Origin: Anaerohalosphaeraceae bacterium
Lineage (GTDB): Bacteria; Planctomycetota; Phycisphaerae; Sedimentisphaerales; Anaerohalosphaeraceae
Direction of reading: 5' to 3'
Assembly (NCBI GenBank): GCA_030671565.1
Contig: DAOVIC010000044.1
Span: 1 to 10,751 of the forward strand
DNA: 10,751 bases
The stretch's first letter is position 1. Every line of letters begins with the position of its first letter. Made by a program: the position numbers and the translations under genes. Shown one piece after another: positions 1 through 5,678 of the stretch. The notes under the pieces were generated by a model, which had not been told where the DNA came from, ran no database searches, and saw nothing but the letters and a program-made list of their open reading frames with translations.

Positions 1-155
1 CAAAAAAACGTTGATTGCAAAAAATTGCAGAAAAATGCAGCGTTTTGCGCGCTTTTGCAAAACTGCGCAAAACGCTGCAGTTTTTCGCGTTTTTCTGTAC
101 TCCCATGCAAAACGTGCGCACTTATCCCCCGTTTTTATGCAGGATTATGCAAAAC
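1..155. repeat. Non-coding block rich in GCAAAA / TTTTGC words
   Basis: The first 155 bases are dense in variants of one short word on both strands: TTGCAAAA near 15 and 55, GCGCAAAAC near 65, ATGCAAAAC near 105 and TATGCAAAAC near 147, with related ATGCAG words near 35 and 137. Several frames stay open across it, but their translations are low-complexity, rich in Cys, Lys and Phe, and look like by-products of the repeated word, so I do not call a gene. It lies beyond the pyrF terminator, so it is probably intergenic or a dispersed repeat. It could also hold protein-binding sites: TTATGCAAA at 145-153 is one mismatch from the relaxed DnaA box TTATNCACA. Its function is unknown. Confidence 0.5.
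31..85. repeat. Long inverted repeat (15-bp perfect arms, extendable to 20 bp), possible bidirectional terminator
   Basis: Bases 36-50 and 65-79 are perfect reverse complements, with key core GCAGCGTTTTGCGC in the left arm. After a single bulged G at 80, five further A-T pairs join 31-35 to 81-85. The 14-base loop (51-64) itself contains the palindrome TTTTGCAAAA. T-rich sequence follows the stem on the plus strand (81-94) and also on the minus strand (35 back to 19). The hairpin could therefore end transcription from either side: a gene to the left of the window on plus, or read-through from pyrF on minus. A binding palindrome or mobile repeat core are alternatives. The stem is seen directly; the role is inferred. 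Confidence 0.5.
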
Positions 156-197
156 AAAAAAAGGGCAACCAAGCCCGGAATATGGCCCAGTTGCCCT
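156..197 (-). terminator. Rho-independent terminator of pyrF
   Basis: On the minus strand, AGGGCAAC (197-190) pairs perfectly with GTTGCCCT (169-162), and a seven-T run (162-156) follows at once. The stem starts about 22 bases after the pyrF stop codon. A short GCC/GGC pairing may extend the structure inside the 20-base loop. Stem, T-tract and position are all as expected for an intrinsic terminator. Confidence 0.85.
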
Positions 198-219
198 CAA
201 ATTTTCTTTCAGGATCAAG

Positions 220-1161
220 CTATACCATCGCTGCAGCCAGGTCAGCTTTTGCATCTATTACTGCTTGCTCAATGCACTTTTCCCAGTCATCACCGAACTG
301 CTCTACATACTTTTCATTCTCATAAGCATATATAATAGAACGACTTGCGTTGATCAATGCTCCGTTGCCATCGCTGTTGCAGAACCGAACACAATCGGCA
401 GCCGTCGCACCCTGCGAACCAAATCCCGGCACCAAAAACCAAACGTTAGGATATTTCTTACGCAACTCGGTAGTCGCCTCTGGGCTGGTTCCGCCTACAA
501 CCATTCCAACATTACTGTAACCCTTTGTGCCAACACGACTTGCGTCACCAGCGATCTCGCCGACAACCTCGGCCAGCTTCTCATACATCTTGACCCCATC
601 GCCATCTTCAAAGTCCTGAATAACCCCAGCCGATGGATTACTAGCCCTCACCCAAACAAAAATTCCCTTGCCCTCATCGTTTGCCATATCGGCAAAAGGC
701 AAAATTCCGTCAGCTCCGGCAAAACCATTAACCGTTATAGCATCAGGACTTATGGTGGATTCAAGGCCGACCAATTCCGAGTTTTTCAAGTGCCCCTCAG
801 CATAACTAGCTGCCGAATGACCAATATCGCCGCGCTTAACATCGCCAATGATCTCGATCCCAAGCGCCTCAGCTTCTGAAATTAGCGAATAATACGTCTC
901 CAGACCCTCCCAGAGGTATTTTTCGAAATAAGCAATATTCAATTTCACTGCCGGAACTTCACCGGCAACAATTTTTAAAACACGGTTGCAAAATTCAAAA
1001 ATCGCGTCTACAGCAGCGCCAACGTCGTTTTCATCATTCATAGAAGGATGATCACGAATCGATTTCGGCAAACGTGAATAAACCGGATCCAAACCTACTA
1101 CCAATGAGGTGTTCTTACTCGCAACGGCATCGCATAAACGATCACCAAAATGATTTGCCAA
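220..1161 (-). CDS. pyrF: Orotidine 5'-phosphate decarboxylase (type 2, long form)
   Basis: This cytoplasmic enzyme converts OMP to UMP and CO2, the last step of de novo pyrimidine synthesis. The 313-residue protein has the family landmarks in order: VVGLDP at 21-26 (start of the TIM barrel), AVKLN at 71-75, the catalytic D-x-K-x-x-D motif as D107-K109-D112 within IIGDVKRGD, the phosphate-binding loop VPGFGSQGA at 244-252, and NASRSI at 271-276. The length of about 310 residues fits the long type-2 branch rather than the E. coli form of about 245. The start is TTG at 1161, chosen because AGGAGA lies 7 bases upstream and no ATG fits better. The gene is monocistronic here, followed by a strong terminator. 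Its coding strand is G-rich (the plus strand is C-rich), unlike the other minus-strand genes in the window. The identity is secure. Confidence 0.96.
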   Translation of the reverse strand: MANHFGDRLCDAVASKNTSLVVGLDPVYSRLPKSIRDHPSMNDENDVGAAVDAIFEFCNRVLKIVAGEVPAVKLNIAYFEKYLWEGLETYYSLISEAEALGIEIIGDVKRGDIGHSAASYAEGHLKNSELVGLESTISPDAITVNGFAGADGILPFADMANDEGKGIFVWVRASNPSAGVIQDFEDGDGVKMYEKLAEVVGEIAGDASRVGTKGYSNVGMVVGGTSPEATTELRKKYPNVWFLVPGFGSQGATAADCVRFCNSDGNGALINASRSIIYAYENEKYVEQFGDDWEKCIEQAVIDAKADLAAAMV

Positions 1162-1263
1162 CTTTACTCTCCTTTAAAACTACTGATATTATTTTAACAA
1201 TGAATTCGTTTAACTGCTTTGTTATTATGTTTTAATGACGTTTTCTTCTAACAGGTGTGTTAC

Positions 1264-1269
1264 TATAAT
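1264..1269 (+). promoter_or_regulatory. Possible -10 box (TATAAT) for the small-ORF leader and 1563 gene
   Basis: A perfect TATAAT lies about 37 bases before the first tiny TTG reading frame. No convincing -35 box stands 16-18 bases upstream (the sequence there is T-rich, TTTTCT). Transcription from here would start near 1276 and give a leader of about 285 bases. The region is AT-rich, so a chance match is quite possible. Confidence 0.3.
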
Positions 1270-1295
1270 CATATGTGTATTCATCGGCAAGCAGC

Positions 1296-1404
1296 TAATT
1301 TACAATTGGCGGAAAAAGATAAAAAACAAAAATCAATTTTTAAGATACCGTTTCTAAATATACAAAAGCCGGAGTAATTTATAATTGGCGGAAAAAGATA
1401 AAAA
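1296..1404 (+). repeat. Direct repeat of a 30-bp translation-start segment, degenerate copies further on
   Basis: Bases 1296-1325 and 1375-1404 are identical at 29 of 30 positions, with shared core AATTGGCGGAAAAAGAT. The part before the TTG recurs at 1452-1465 (TAAATTTATAATTG). The part from CAATTG onward recurs at 1560-1582 with two mismatches over 23 bases, and there it is the true start of the 1563 gene. The first three TTGs are spaced 79 and 78 bases apart. Between the conserved segments the sequence differs almost completely. Each copy sets a TTG codon followed by codons for A/E-E-K-D-K in the same frame, so the repeat looks like a repeated gene start rather than a CRISPR-type repeat. 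Confidence 0.75.
1306..1377 (+). CDS. Possible 23-residue leader peptide 1 (MAEKDKK... family)
   Basis: The TTG at 1306 opens a 23-codon frame starting MAEKDKK and ending with TAA at 1375-1377. The body is Lys-rich, then mildly hydrophobic (residues 11-20). No strong Shine-Dalgarno precedes this first copy; GCAGC is the nearest purine-containing sequence. Its last codons (CCG GAG TAA) supply the GGAG site of the next frame, so translation of the two could be coupled. The first seven residues are identical to peptide 2 and five match the start of the 1563 protein. It is either a translated leader peptide or a relic copy of that gene's 5' end; the sequence alone cannot decide. Confidence 0.35.
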   Translation: MAEKDKKQKSIFKIPFLNIQKPE

Positions 1405-1462
1405 GCCTGGCTCTGGAATTAGAAAATGGCATCTTGTTTTGAAAGTTGGAGTAAATTTATAA
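1385..1462 (+). CDS. Possible 25-residue leader peptide 2 (MAEKDKK... family)
   Basis: The TTG at 1385 follows GGAG (1371-1374) by 10 bases and opens a 25-codon frame starting MAEKDKK. Residues 11-15 (GIRKW) and the hydrophobic tail LVLKVGV line up with residues 11-22 of the 1563 protein (DFRKR, then LVVTLAVV). This copy is therefore the closest relative of that protein's N-terminus, including the beginning of its membrane segment. TAA at 1460-1462 stops it before a full transmembrane helix forms. The stop directly abuts the next TTG at 1463. It may be a leader peptide or a truncated duplicate. Confidence 0.38.
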   Translation: MAEKDKKPGSGIRKWHLVLKVGVNL

Positions 1463-1537
1463 TTGGGGGTTCTGAAAAATTGTTCGCTTGCGGCAAAAAA
1501 GCGTTTGCCGGTGGATTATGCTATACGTAACGGTTGA
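1463..1537 (+). CDS. Possible 24-residue leader peptide 3 (divergent body)
   Basis: The TTG at 1463 follows GGAG (1448-1451) by 11 bases and comes straight after the TAA of peptide 2. The 24-codon frame starts MGVLKN and ends with TGA at 1535-1537. Its upstream TAAATTTATAATTGG matches the other copies, but the EKDKK codons are gone, so only the initiation segment is conserved. A 7-bp hairpin (1491-1510) lies inside it, and the stop falls 25 bases before the TTG of the 1563 gene. The support is a position in the series, not protein similarity. Confidence 0.25.
   Translation: MGVLKNCSLAAKKRLPVDYAIRNG
1491..1510 (+). promoter_or_regulatory. Hairpin in the leader of the 1563 gene
   Basis: CGGCAAA (1491-1497) pairs perfectly with TTTGCCG (1504-1510) around a six-base loop. 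No T-run follows, so it is not a standard terminator. It lies within the third tiny reading frame and ends 52 bases before the TTG at 1563. It could act in attenuation or simply be a chance hairpin. Confidence 0.3.
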
Positions 1538-1562
1538 ATTGTAAGTTATTTAGAGGGCTCAA

Positions 1563-2297
1563 TTGGAAGAAAAAGATAAAAACCGAAGATCTGATTTTCG
1601 AAAACGCCTTGTCGTTACACTGGCAGTTGTTTTTTCGATAATTGTTTGTATGTTCATTGTCGTTTTGATCCTTTTTAAGCAGGTGCCCAAATCTTATGTT
1701 CGGTCTGCTGTTCCGGAACCTAATGCTTCGATCCCTCAATTTGTTATCCGCGATATTGTGGCGACTATATACAACGAGTCGCAACTTGCCGAGCCCTTCG
1801 ATCTTGCGGTTAGTCAGGATGAGATGAACGAGATAATTACAAATAAAGCAGTTACCGGTCTTGCGTGGCCGGTGGAAGTTAACGGTGTTACGATATCTTC
1901 GCCGGCAATTATTTTTGAGCCTGAAACTTTGTCGATTATGGCAACGGTCAACTATGCCGGTTTTCCTGTTGTTGCGACATTTATGGCGGAACCAAAACTG
2001 CAAGCGGACGGGATGTTGTATCTTAACATCAGCACAGTAAAAGCCGGTGTTATGAATATTACGCCGCTTGCGACTAAGTTGGCATCCGGGATTTTCGCAA
2101 ATCAGTCCGAAAAATTTCCTGACGAACCCTTCATAACGATGCTTGCGGGAGCTTGTCTTGAAAACAAACCGATCGAACCTGTGTTTGCTGCATTCGACAG
2201 GCAGATACGAATTATATCTGCAGATATTCAAAGCGAAAAACTTATCCTGCGATGCAAGCGTGAGGATCCTAAAAAACTAACAACACAACTACCCTAA
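1563..2297 (+). CDS. Membrane-anchored protein of unknown function, YpmS/DUF2140-like architecture
   Basis: This is a 244-residue protein with a short basic cytoplasmic tail (1-15, EEKDKNRRSDFRKR), one transmembrane helix at about 16-38, and an outer domain of roughly 200 residues. Within that domain, a helix-like segment with QDEMNEII (85-92) is followed by beta-rich sequence and the stretch GMLYLNISTVKAG (150-162) before a final helix. This order recalls the YpmS/DUF2140 family, where a conserved LN in a helix precedes strands and a glycine turn, but I hold that only as a weak resemblance. The start is TTG at 1563 because GAGGG sits 5 bases upstream and the first codons match the duplicated start segments before it. 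The gene is followed by a possible terminator at 2377-2402. No catalytic motif is visible. It is a real gene by length, codon pattern and topology; its function is unknown. Confidence 0.8.
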   Translation: MEEKDKNRRSDFRKRLVVTLAVVFSIIVCMFIVVLILFKQVPKSYVRSAVPEPNASIPQFVIRDIVATIYNESQLAEPFDLAVSQDEMNEIITNKAVTGLAWPVEVNGVTISSPAIIFEPETLSIMATVNYAGFPVVATFMAEPKLQADGMLYLNISTVKAGVMNITPLATKLASGIFANQSEKFPDEPFITMLAGACLENKPIEPVFAAFDRQIRIISADIQSEKLILRCKREDPKKLTTQLP

Positions 2298-2376
2298 ATA
2301 ATCGCTGAAAAACTCAGGCAGGGGGGCGGTGTTTTTTGGGGTTCAAATTGTGTTTTTGGGGTGTTTTGGCGTGTGA

Positions 2377-2402
2377 GATTTGCGAACAAATCGGTTTTTT
2401 TT
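2377..2402 (+). terminator. Weak Rho-independent terminator after the 1563 gene
   Basis: GATTTG (2377-2382) pairs with CAAATC (2387-2392) across a CGAA tetraloop. After GG comes an eight-T run (2395-2402). The stem is only 6 bp and AT-rich, so strength is doubtful, but position and T-tract suit termination about 80 bases after the stop at 2297. Confidence 0.45.
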
Positions 2403-2439
2403 ACGTATATTCTGTATGCAAATTCTTTGGGACAGGGTT

Positions 2440-2517
2440 ATGAATTATTCAAGAAATTTTGTTTTTCAGGACGAGAAATTAGTCGTGGTTTCGTTTTTTG
2501 ATCGAGGCCGGAGGTGA
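2440..2517 (+). CDS. Possible 25-codon small ORF in the htrA leader
   Basis: ATG at 2440 opens a 25-codon frame beginning MNYSRN and ending CGG AGG TGA at 2509-2517. The nearest purine-rich site is GGGACAGGG just upstream, with AGGG only 2 bases from the ATG. Its end coincides with GGAGGTGA (2510-2517), an ideal Shine-Dalgarno sequence without a start codon at proper distance. The peptide has no recognised similarity and could be chance; the rest of 2298-2565 shows nothing further. Confidence 0.15.
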   Translation: MNYSRNFVFQDEKLVVVSFFDRGRR

Positions 2518-2565
2518 ATTTTTTTATTTTTCAACTTGAGTTATGGTTTTGTTAGGGAGATTATC

Positions 2566-3996
2566 ATGAATAATCGTATGGTTAAAAATGTCGCTATTTT
2601 TCTGGTTTTTTCATTTATTGTCCCTGTTTTTGGGGCTGATGAGGGTAATGGTGATAACGGTGTTGCGATGCTGCGTCGTACGGGTAAGGCGTTTGCGCAG
2701 GTTGCGGCGGAGGCAATTCCTGCGGTTGTTTCAATTAAGGTTGAAAAAAGCATCGAAGGCAGGGAAGTTTCGCCGGAACAGGAAGAGCTTTTCGAGTATT
2801 TTTTCGGTCCCCGTTATCGGTACCAGGTTCCGCGTGAACGGAAACAGGTTGGTCAGGGTTCCGGATTTATTATAAGCAAAGACGGGTATATTCTTTCCAA
2901 TAATCATGTCGTAGGCGAGGCGGATACGATAACCGTTACTCTTCATGACGGTCGTGAGATGGAAGCGGAACTGATCGGTTCTGATGAAAAGAGCGATGTG
3001 GCAGTGATCAAGATCGAGGGTGCCGATCTTTCGGTGATATCGCTTGGCAATTCCGATACTCTTGAGATCGGCGAATGGGCGATAGCTGTCGGTAATCCTT
3101 TTGGTTTAGAGGCGAGCGTTACTGTCGGTGTTGTAAGCGCTACTGGGCGGAGCAATCTGGGGATAACGGGCGCCGGCGGTTATGAGGATTTTATTCAGAC
3201 CGATGCAGCGATCAATCCCGGCAATTCCGGGGGGCCGCTGCTGAATATCGACGGTGAGGCGATCGGTCTTAATACGGCGATCTTCAGCCAGAGCGGCGGT
3301 TATATGGGTATTGGTTTTGCGATCCCTATTAATATGGCTGGGAACATTAAGGATCAGCTCGTTGAGTTCGGCAAGGTTGATCGCGGATTTATCGGTATCG
3401 AGATGGATCCGCAGGACATCTCATCCGATCTTGCGAAGCTGTTTGGTTTGAAAAAGAACAGGGGCGTTATTGTGACGGGTGTTCTTGAGGGATCTCCTGC
3501 GGATAAGGGCGGTATCGAGAAAGAGGATGTTATCATAGAACTGGACGGTAAGGAGGTGGCGAACTATCTTACGTTCAGGAATTCGATAGCGATGCTTTCT
3601 CCGGGTACGGAGATCAGGCTTGTGGTTTGGCGCGACGATAAGAAAGTGAAATTGGAGATAGAGGTCGGTTCTCAGGAAGAGAGCCGGGCGTTTAGCAGGA
3701 TTTCTTCAGATGTTGGACGTGAGTTTGGGCTGGAAGTTAAAGATATTACCCCTGAGCTGACGGAAAAGTATGATCTCGATGTCGATGAAGGGGTTGTGAT
3801 TAGCAAGGTTGTTAAGGGCAGCAGTGCCGAGCAGAAGAGGCTTCGTGAAGGGGTTGTGATATTGAGCGTCAACCGCAGGAAGGTTTCTTCTGTTGGCGAG
3901 TTTAATGCGATTTTTGACGAGCTTGAAGAAGATGAGAAGCGAGTATATCTTTTTGTTCATGGGGATTATTCTCGTTATGTTGTTTTGGCTCGTTGA
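2566..3996 (+). CDS. htrA: HtrA/DegP-family periplasmic serine protease with two PDZ domains
   Basis: This exported protease-chaperone degrades or refolds damaged envelope proteins. The 476-residue protein begins with a signal peptide (1-24: basic start, hydrophobic core, VFGA end). The trypsin-like domain follows at about 35-270 with the full catalytic triad: His114 in NNHVVG, Asp144 in SDVAV, and Ser221 in NPGNSGGP. PDZ1 lies at about 274-368 (carboxylate loop RGFIGIEM, then GSPADKGGI and DVIIELDG), and PDZ2 at about 383-476. A Q-rich/charged L-A loop at 66-93 precedes the domain, as in DegP/DegQ. I chose ATG 2566 over the in-frame TTG at 2536: AGGGAG lies 6 bases upstream and the signal peptide then starts correctly. 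The gene is convergent with dnaA and shares a terminator-like inverted repeat with it. The PDZ2 sequence is less conserved but recognisable. The family assignment is secure; DegP versus DegQ cannot be decided. Confidence 0.95.
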   Translation: MNNRMVKNVAIFLVFSFIVPVFGADEGNGDNGVAMLRRTGKAFAQVAAEAIPAVVSIKVEKSIEGREVSPEQEELFEYFFGPRYRYQVPRERKQVGQGSGFIISKDGYILSNNHVVGEADTITVTLHDGREMEAELIGSDEKSDVAVIKIEGADLSVISLGNSDTLEIGEWAIAVGNPFGLEASVTVGVVSATGRSNLGITGAGGYEDFIQTDAAINPGNSGGPLLNIDGEAIGLNTAIFSQSGGYMGIGFAIPINMAGNIKDQLVEFGKVDRGFIGIEMDPQDISSDLAKLFGLKKNRGVIVTGVLEGSPADKGGIEKEDVIIELDGKEVANYLTFRNSIAMLSPGTEIRLVVWRDDKKVKLEIEVGSQEESRAFSRISSDVGREFGLEVKDITPELTEKYDLDVDEGVVISKVVKGSSAEQKRLREGVVILSVNRRKVSSVGEFNAIFDELEEDEKRVYLFVHGDYSRYVVLAR

Positions 3997-3997
3997 G

Positions 3998-4074
3998 AAT
4001 AAAGGGTCGAAGGTGTAAAGGCAGAAGTGTTGTATTGGCCTTTGGCGATACTGGTTTAAGCGGGACCCTTTATT
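3998..4074. terminator. Nested inverted repeat between convergent htrA and dnaA
   Basis: AATAAAGGGTC (3998-4008) is the perfect reverse complement of GACCCTTTATT (4064-4074). Inside, AAAGGC (4017-4022) pairs with GCCTTT (4038-4043). The first arm starts one base after the htrA stop codon; the far arm lies within the last codons of dnaA. Such a stem can serve both converging transcripts, each ending in a U-rich 3' arm (TTTATT), though no long T-run follows. A bidirectional terminator is the likeliest reading. Confidence 0.5.
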
Positions 4075-5369
4075 GTTTCTGTCAGCTCTTTGATCTGGCG
4101 GCTTGTTTGCGGGTCGTTTTGTGTTAGCTGGCCGATTTTTCCGCATGCGTGGAGTACCGTTGTGTGATCCCGTCCTCCGAGGTGTCCGCCTATCTCTTCG
4201 AGTGAGTGTCTTGTGAGGTTTCTTGCCAGGTACATGCAGACCTGTCTTGGCGTGGTGATCGACTGACTTCTTTTTTTGCTTTGGAGGTCGGTTACCCTTA
4301 CGTCGAAGTAGCTTGTTACGGCGTCGATAATTTCTGTGATGGTTATGTTTTTGTGAGTGATGGCGTCGTTGTCACCGAGTGCCTGTTTTGCCAGGTCGAG
4401 TGTAATCTGGGAATCGGAGGTCTGGGCGGTTGCGTATATTATCGTCAGGGCGCCTTCGAGTTCTCTTATGTTGGCCTTTACCTTTGTTGCGATGTATTCT
4501 GCGATCTCTTCTGAGATGTCGAGTCCCCTTAGGTGTGCCTTTTTCTGTACAATTGCAATTCTTGTTTCGTAGCTTGGCGGGTCGAGTCTTGCGACGAGTC
4601 CCCATTTGAATCTGCTGATGAGTCTTTCCTGCAGGCATTCGAGGTCGGCCGGTGCGCAGTCGGCTGTCAGTACGATCTGTTTTCTGTTGTTGTAGAGTGC
4701 GTTGAAAGTGTGGAAGAACTCTTCCTGGGAGTGTTCCCTTTCGCGGAGGAACTGTATGTCGTCGATGACCAGAATGTCGACGGTTCTAAACTGGTTCTGG
4801 AACTGCGGGAGGTTTCCCTGTTCGATTGCGTTGATGAAATTGTTTACGAATTCTTCGCAGCTTAGGAATTTAATTGAGATGTCCGGGGAGTCTTTTTTTG
4901 CTCCGTGGCAGATCGCGTGCTGGAGGTGTGTTTTTCCGAGTCCCGAACTTCCGTAGAGGAACAGCGGGTTGTATGTATTTCCTGGTGAGTTGCTTACCGC
5001 GATGCAGCTTGCCTGTGCCAGGCGGTTGCATGGTCCGACGACGAAGTTGTCAAAGGTATAGTCGGGGTGCAGTTTTACCGAGCCTGGCGAGGATTTTGTT
5101 TTGTTTTGTGAAAGCTTGCCGTTTGTCTGTGTGAATGTTACGCTTACGAGGTGTCCTGTTATGTTTTGTGCCGCCTTTGAGAAATTCTGTCGGCAGTTGT
5201 CCTGCATGAATTGTGTTGTTGCTTCGTCGGGGCAGCCTATTTCGAGGAGACCGTGGTCGAACTGGAGCGGGATCAGGTCGTCAAACCATTTTCTGGTGTT
5301 GACGGGATCCAGGGATTTGGCCCTGTCGAGTATTTTTTTAAAAATCTGTGCCGTATTCTCTGACGCCAA
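4056..5369 (-). CDS. dnaA: Chromosomal replication initiator protein DnaA
   Basis: DnaA is an ATP-dependent initiator that binds DnaA boxes at oriC and unwinds the origin. The 437-residue protein shows all four domains: domain I at about 1-80 (contacts helicase and regulators), a short linker at 81-100, the AAA+ domain from about 103 with Walker A GSSGLGKTH (140-148), Walker B ILVIDDIQF (199-207) and the sensor-2 segment NIRELEGAL (300-308), then domain IV with the helix-turn-helix and the DnaA signature GGRDHTTVLHACGKI (398-412). The length is normal for the family. The start is TTG at 5369: AAGG lies 8 bases upstream, an in-frame stop lies further upstream, and no ATG or GTG is available. 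It is not followed by dnaN; it faces htrA and diverges from ftsY. The coding strand is C-rich relative to G, so the plus strand is probably leading-strand-like here. The identity is secure. Confidence 0.97.
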   Translation of the reverse strand: MASENTAQIFKKILDRAKSLDPVNTRKWFDDLIPLQFDHGLLEIGCPDEATTQFMQDNCRQNFSKAAQNITGHLVSVTFTQTNGKLSQNKTKSSPGSVKLHPDYTFDNFVVGPCNRLAQASCIAVSNSPGNTYNPLFLYGSSGLGKTHLQHAICHGAKKDSPDISIKFLSCEEFVNNFINAIEQGNLPQFQNQFRTVDILVIDDIQFLREREHSQEEFFHTFNALYNNRKQIVLTADCAPADLECLQERLISRFKWGLVARLDPPSYETRIAIVQKKAHLRGLDISEEIAEYIATKVKANIRELEGALTIIYATAQTSDSQITLDLAKQALGDNDAITHKNITITEIIDAVTSYFDVRVTDLQSKKRSQSITTPRQVCMYLARNLTRHSLEEIGGHLGGRDHTTVLHACGKIGQLTQNDPQTSRQIKELTETIKGPA

Positions 5370-5678
5370 TGTAATAGCCTTAGTCCAAATAGTATTCGAT
5401 CAATAGTCAGGCGCGAAGCGAACGAATTAAGCGCAAACACCTCAGGGATATCCGTTTATTAACCAGCGACAACGCGTGGTTCTGTGAAATGCCTTCCATG
5501 GCCAACAGGTTTTTAGAATTTAACGTCAATATTTGTGTTTGTCAAAGGAAAATATTGGGCAGTTAGGCATAAATTTTGCGAATTTTTATAACAATCGGGC
5601 GATGAGCGATTTATAGGCTTGAAATTTTTGTGTATATTTGGGAAACTTAGCCTGTTAGCGTATTTTGACGGAGCTATT
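5370..5678. other. Divergent dnaA-ftsY intergenic region
   Basis: These 309 bases hold the start signals of both genes. A candidate ftsY promoter lies at 5564-5592. For dnaA I find no convincing -35/-10 pair; TACTAT about 20 bases before the TTG is the best -10-like word. One near-match to a DnaA box, TGTGTATAT at 5629-5637 (one mismatch to TGTGNATAA), could allow DnaA-linked control, but a single near-match means little. No box cluster or other structure is evident. Confidence 0.5.
5564..5592 (+). promoter_or_regulatory. Candidate ftsY promoter
   Basis: TAGGCA (5564-5569, four of six to TTGACA) and TATAAC (5587-5592, five of six to TATAAT) are separated by 17 bases. Transcription would start near 5599 and give an 80-base leader before the ATG at 5679. 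The surrounding AT-rich sequence makes a chance match possible. Confidence 0.4.

Larger units (their letters stand above)
1162..1562. other. AT-rich divergent intergenic region, candidate replication-origin zone
   Basis: This 401-base stretch separates pyrF (minus) from the 1563 gene (plus). It is clearly AT-rich, especially at 1175-1240 and 1315-1365. It contains a TATAAT box at 1264-1269, a duplicated 30-bp segment, three tiny reading frames and a hairpin at 1491-1510, each listed separately. Plus-strand base skew changes sign here: C exceeds G through pyrF, and G exceeds C from about 1200 onward. That is the usual sign of a bacterial oriC when read left to right. I see no perfect DnaA box; the closest word, TGTGTATTC at 1274-1282, has two mismatches to TGTGNATAA. 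The origin role is therefore an inference from skew, AT content and nearby dnaA only. Confidence 0.35.

Noticed and set aside
25..879. Long plus-strand open frame (about 284 codons) across the repeat block and pyrF
   Set aside because: It runs antisense through pyrF, which has complete catalytic motifs; its first part is low-complexity from the repeated word. No ribosome site or family resemblance.
1274..1282. TGTGTATTC as a DnaA box in the candidate origin
   Set aside because: Two mismatches to the relaxed consensus and no second box nearby; not called as a site.
1296..1582. CRISPR-like spacing: conserved segments about 79 and 78 bases apart with unrelated sequence between
   Set aside because: Only two copies are nearly identical, the next keep only parts, the last is the start of a real gene, and no cas genes are present. 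A repeated gene start explains the pattern better.
1521..2231. Minus-strand open frame opposite the 1563 gene
   Set aside because: The plus frame has a ribosome site, a membrane helix and a matching duplicated start; the minus translation is rich in Arg, Asn and Cys without features.
2536..2565. Upstream TTG start for htrA at 2536
   Set aside because: No ribosome site at proper distance; ATG 2566 has AGGGAG 6 bases upstream and begins a normal signal peptide.
5619..5678. Upstream TTG start for ftsY at 5619
   Set aside because: No ribosome site; ATG 5679 has GGAG and gives the usual amphipathic FtsY N-terminus.
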